This document shows positions 61,227 to 64,000 of a stretch of 64,000 bases of DNA, piece by piece. The notes under the pieces were generated by a model. It was given only the letters and a program-made list of their open reading frames with translations. It had not been told where the DNA came from and did no database searches. Positions within the stretch are counted from its first letter, which is position 1; every line of letters starts with the position of its first letter. Source of the DNA: Pseudomonas pseudonitroreducens (GTDB lineage: Bacteria > Pseudomonadota > Gammaproteobacteria > Pseudomonadales > Pseudomonadaceae). Location: assembly GCF_021603645.1 (NCBI RefSeq), contig NZ_BQHJ01000001.1:310001-374000 (forward strand). Direction: 5' to 3'. The position numbers and the translations under genes are program-made.

Positions 61227-62237
61227 ATGCCTGAAACACTCGACATTGCCGTAGTTGGCGCCACAGGACTCGTTGGCGAGGCTTTGGTCGAACTGCTGGA
61301 AGAGCGCGACTTCCCCGTCGCCAATCTGTATCTGCTGGCCAGCGGTGAATCCGCCGGCAAGTCGATAGCCTTCCGTGGGCGCAACATCCGGGTCGCCAAA
61401 CTCGATGAGTTCGACTTCGCCAAGGTGCGCCTGGCCTTCCTCTCCGTGGGCGCCGAAGCCGCCGCCGACTGTGCTGCCCGTGCCGGCGCGGCCGGCTGCA
61501 GCGTGATCGATCTCAGTGGTGCCTCGCTGAACAACACCGCTGCACTGCTGGCCCAGGCCTGCGTGAACGGCGATGCCGTCGAAACCCTGTCGCTTCCCGC
61601 GCTGATTGCCGCTCCGGCGGCACCGGCCGCCGAGGTTGCCGAAGTGCTTGCCGCGCTGCGTGGCGTGCTGGAGCTTCGCCAGGTGAATGTGGCCGCCTGC
61701 CTGTCCGCTTCCGCCCTGGGGCGCGAGGGTGTGCAGGAACTGGCGCGGCAGACTGCCGAGCTGCTCAATGCCCGCCCGCTGGAGCCGCGCCTGCTGGATC
61801 GCCAGTTCGCCTTCAACATGCTGGCGCAATTGGGCGCTGTCGATGCGCAGGGTTATTCCGCGGTCGAGCGGCGCATCGCGGCAGAGCTCTCGGTACTGTT
61901 CCCTGAACTGAAGGGCGGCCTGAGCGTGGCCTGCAGCCTGGCACCGGTGTTCTTCGGTGATGCCCTGATGCTGTCCATCAAGGCTGCGGCACCGATCTCG
62001 CTGTCCGCCGTCAGTGCCGCGCTGGAGGCAGCCGAAGGCATCGAGGTGGTGGAAGACGACTACCCGACTGTCATCGGCGATGCACAGGGGGAGGATAGTG
62101 TCTACGTCGGTCGCCTACGGACCGGTCTGACAGATTCGTGCGAACTGAATTTGTGGATTGCGTCAGATAATGTGAGAAAAGGCGCAGCCCTAAATGCTGT
62201 GAACTTGGGCGAATTGTTGATAAAACACTATCTGTAA
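61227..62237 (+). CDS. usg: Usg-1 protein, non-catalytic Asd homologue
   Basis: A 336-residue protein of the aspartate-semialdehyde dehydrogenase fold: VVGATGLVGEALVELLEERDFP near residue 8 is the NADP loop. At the place of the catalytic NCST motif it reads ALIAAPAAPAAEV near 126, so the cysteine is lost, and in place of YQAVSGAG it reads AACLSASALGREG near 157, so the glutamine is lost. It is likely a pseudo-enzyme. The start at 61227 follows a poor site. It is conserved between asd and fimV in pseudomonads, role unknown. Confidence 0.86.
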   Translation: MPETLDIAVVGATGLVGEALVELLEERDFPVANLYLLASGESAGKSIAFRGRNIRVAKLDEFDFAKVRLAFLSVGAEAAADCAARAGAAGCSVIDLSGASLNNTAALLAQACVNGDAVETLSLPALIAAPAAPAAEVAEVLAALRGVLELRQVNVAACLSASALGREGVQELARQTAELLNARPLEPRLLDRQFAFNMLAQLGAVDAQGYSAVERRIAAELSVLFPELKGGLSVACSLAPVFFGDALMLSIKAAAPISLSAVSAALEAAEGIEVVEDDYPTVIGDAQGEDSVYVGRLRTGLTDSCELNLWIASDNVRKGAALNAVNLGELLIKHYL

Positions 62238-62405
62238 AAGATACTTACCGAATATTTGAAGAAGTATTCTAGCTTGGCAATACTGGCCGGGAACGTCGCT
62301 GACAGGGGAGAGCACCACCGTGAAAACGGAGGGTGTAGTGGGCAGCGGCGCCCGATAGACGTCGTTCTAATCCAGAAAAAAGCTATTAAAACAAGGGATT
62401 AATAT
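62238..62405. other. Intergenic leader of fimV
   Basis: 168 bp between usg-1 and fimV with mixed AT content (ATATTTGAAGAAGTATTC; later AAAAAAGCTATTAAAACAAG). No hairpin terminator or known operator is evident; a fimV promoter is likely here. Confidence 0.5.
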
Positions 62406-64000
62406 ATGGTCCGGCTTCGTAAACTGGTGCAGGCAATCGCAGCTGCTTCGGCACTGACCTCGGGCATGGCGCATGCGCTGGGGTTGGGAGACATCCACCT
62501 GCGTTCGGCACTGAACCAGCCGCTGGACGCCGAGATCGAACTGGTCGAAGTTCGTGACCTGTCCTCGGCCGAGGTAATCCCGAAGCTGGCTTCGCCGGAA
62601 GACTTCAGCAAGGCCGGCGTCGACCGTCAGTACTTCCTGACCGGGCTGAAATTCACTCCCATCGTCAAGCCGAACGGCAAGAGCGTCATTCGCGTGACCT
62701 CCGACCGGCCGGTGCAGGAACCCTACCTCAACTTCCTCGTGGAAGTGCTCTGGCCCAATGGCCGGTTGCTGCGTGAATACACCGTGCTGCTGGACCCGCC
62801 GCTGTACTCCCCGCAGACCGCTGCCGCGGTGCCGCGCGCGCCGATGGCGGCGCCGGCTCCGGTGGTGCGTCCGGCCGCCACGGCAGCACCGCGCCCGTCG
62901 GCCGCTGCCGCGCCGCGCCCCGCTGCGGCGCCTGCGCCGTCTCGTCGCCTGGAAGGCAACGAGTACCGTACCGGCAAGAACGACACCCTCTGGGAAATCG
63001 CCGCGCGTGCGCGCCCGGATGGCAGCGTTTCCGTGCAGCAGACCATGCTGGCGATCCAGGACCTCAACCCCGATGCCTTCCTTGGCGGCAACATCAACCG
63101 CCTGAAGAGTGGCCAGGTACTGCGCCTGCCCGATGCGGAGCAGATCAAGGCGCGCACCCAGCCGGCAGCGGTCACCGAGGTCAACCAGCAATACACCGCC
63201 TGGCGTGAAGGCCGCAGCTTGCCCACTGGCGGCGCTCGCCAGCTGGACGCCACTCCGCGCGCCAATGCCGGTAACGCCCCGGCCCAGGCTGATAGCAAGG
63301 ACAGCCTGCGTCTGCTTTCCGGCGAAAACGGCAAGGCCAAGGGTGGCGACAAGGGCAGCAAGGACGGTCAGGCCGTCGCTGACAAGCTGGCCGTCACCAA
63401 GGAAAGTCTCGACAGCACCCGTCGCGAGAACGACGAGCTGACCAGCCGCATGACCGATCTGCAGAGCCAGATGGACAAGCTGCAGAAACTCATCGCGCTG
63501 AAGGATGCGCAGCTGGCGAAGCTGCAGAACGAACTGGGCAGCGACAAGTCCGCCGCCAATGGCGCGGCTGCCGTGCCTGCTCCGGTGCCGGGTGCCGATT
63601 CGGCCGCCCAACCGGCTACTCCGCCGGCTCCTGCGGTAGCAGAACAACCGGCTGCACCGACCCCGGGCGGGGATGCGGGCACGCCGCCAGCCCCGGCTGC
63701 CGAAGCACAACCGGCTCCGGCGCCGGCCCCGGCTCCTGCTGCGCCGGCCCCCGCGCCTGAGGCGCAGAAGCCGCAACCTGCTCCCGCTCCCGTCGCGGCG
63801 CCGGTCGAGCAGGCCGAGACCAGCTTCATCGACGAGATCCTGGCCAACCCGATCTGGCTGGGCGCCATCGCCGGCAGCGCGCTGCTGGCGCTGCTGGTCC
63901 TGCTGATGATCATTTCCCGCCGTCGCGCCGCCAAGGAGCAGGAAAGCCTTGCTGCCTACGCCGGTGACGACGAGCAGCACCTGGACGATGACCTGGCCCT
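62406..64000 (+). CDS. fimV: Pilus assembly/polar hub protein FimV, partial (cut by right edge)
   Basis: The first 531 codons of FimV. The ATG at 62406 follows AAGGGA by 7 bases. Signal peptide: MVRLRKLVQAIAAASALTSGMAHA; then the FimV N-terminal domain (LGLGDIHLRSALNQPLDAEIELVEV), a LysM motif (YRTGKNDTLWEIAARARP near 194), a coiled coil near residues 325-380, a long Pro/Ala-rich stretch (residues 390-470) and a membrane segment (IWLGAIAGSALLALLVLLMII near 483). The cytoplasmic TPR part lies beyond the edge. FimV organises twitching motility and polarity. Confidence 0.95.
   Translation, partial: MVRLRKLVQAIAAASALTSGMAHALGLGDIHLRSALNQPLDAEIELVEVRDLSSAEVIPKLASPEDFSKAGVDRQYFLTGLKFTPIVKPNGKSVIRVTSDRPVQEPYLNFLVEVLWPNGRLLREYTVLLDPPLYSPQTAAAVPRAPMAAPAPVVRPAATAAPRPSAAAAPRPAAAPAPSRRLEGNEYRTGKNDTLWEIAARARPDGSVSVQQTMLAIQDLNPDAFLGGNINRLKSGQVLRLPDAEQIKARTQPAAVTEVNQQYTAWREGRSLPTGGARQLDATPRANAGNAPAQADSKDSLRLLSGENGKAKGGDKGSKDGQAVADKLAVTKESLDSTRRENDELTSRMTDLQSQMDKLQKLIALKDAQLAKLQNELGSDKSAANGAAAVPAPVPGADSAAQPATPPAPAVAEQPAAPTPGGDAGTPPAPAAEAQPAPAPAPAPAAPAPAPEAQKPQPAPAPVAAPVEQAETSFIDEILANPIWLGAIAGSALLALLVLLMIISRRRAAKEQESLAAYAGDDEQHLDDDLA

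Noticed and set aside
61227-62237. Second functional aspartate-semialdehyde dehydrogenase
   Set aside because: Catalytic cysteine and glutamine positions are lost; called Usg-1 pseudo-enzyme instead.

Overview
The window is GC-rich, densely coded bacterial DNA carrying the conserved gene set of a Pseudomonas chromosome. The Entner-Doudoroff block with HexR, the ihfB to wbpM lipopolysaccharide block, the uvrB/gltX/tRNA block, the dusC/ibpA block and the leuCDB-asd-fimV block are laid out as in the Pseudomonas aeruginosa group. REP elements built on GTAGGAGCGAG...CTCGCGAAC sit between genes and are typical of the genus. The species is inferred only loosely (P. aeruginosa-group relatives such as the nitroreducens/citronellolis/knackmussii lineages). 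No plasmid, phage, insertion sequence, rRNA or CRISPR array is visible.

Layout. 1-9 kb: a secreted or periplasmic protein cut by the left edge, yciI and yciB; then rnm (PHP exonuclease), a YciO-family gene, a tryptophanyl-tRNA synthetase, scpA-scpB for chromosome condensation, and a periplasmic beta-glucosidase. 9-19.5 kb: glucose catabolism, with gapA divergent from edd, then glk, a hexose-6-phosphate mutarotase, hexR divergent from zwf-pgl-eda. Three candidate HexR operators lie in front of edd/gapA, the mutarotase and zwf/hexR. The gltR-gtrS and gltBFGK-oprB glucose-uptake genes found in this locus in other pseudomonads are absent. 19.6-25 kb: an ABC exporter, cyclophilin, alpha/beta hydrolase and LysR operon, divergent from a small secreted protein and an FMN azoreductase.

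25-32 kb: ihfB, lapA, lapB, then only three surface-polysaccharide genes (an NAD-dependent epimerase, wbpL, wbpM), a ComEA-like secreted DNA-binding protein, and tRNA-Asn. Two 143-bp direct repeats next to the tRNA each carry a copy of its 3' end and its terminator. 32-45 kb: aromatic aminotransferase, uvrB, an EmrAB-type efflux pair with a divergent LysR regulator, gltX, a twice-repeated tRNA-Ala/tRNA-Glu operon with a strong promoter, a TetR regulator with hydrolase, and a second KDPG-type aldolase with a thioesterase and dusC.

45-54 kb: a short-chain dehydrogenase; ibpA with a sigma-32-type promoter and a ROSE-type RNA thermometer; a D-amino-acid-oxidase-like/RidA/YkvI-transporter operon divergent from an XRE-cupin regulator; a four-PAS GGDEF-EAL protein; and a LysR regulator. 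54-64 kb: leuC, leuD, a methyltransferase, leuB, asd, a short FimV-like paralogue, a Usg-1 pseudo-enzyme homologous to Asd, and the first 531 codons of fimV, cut by the right edge.

No wholly new multigene system is evident. The observations most worth following are the tRNA-Asn tandem scars, the reduced glucose and O-antigen loci, the soluble FimV paralogue, the catalytically dead Asd paralogue, and the D-amino-acid/imine cluster.
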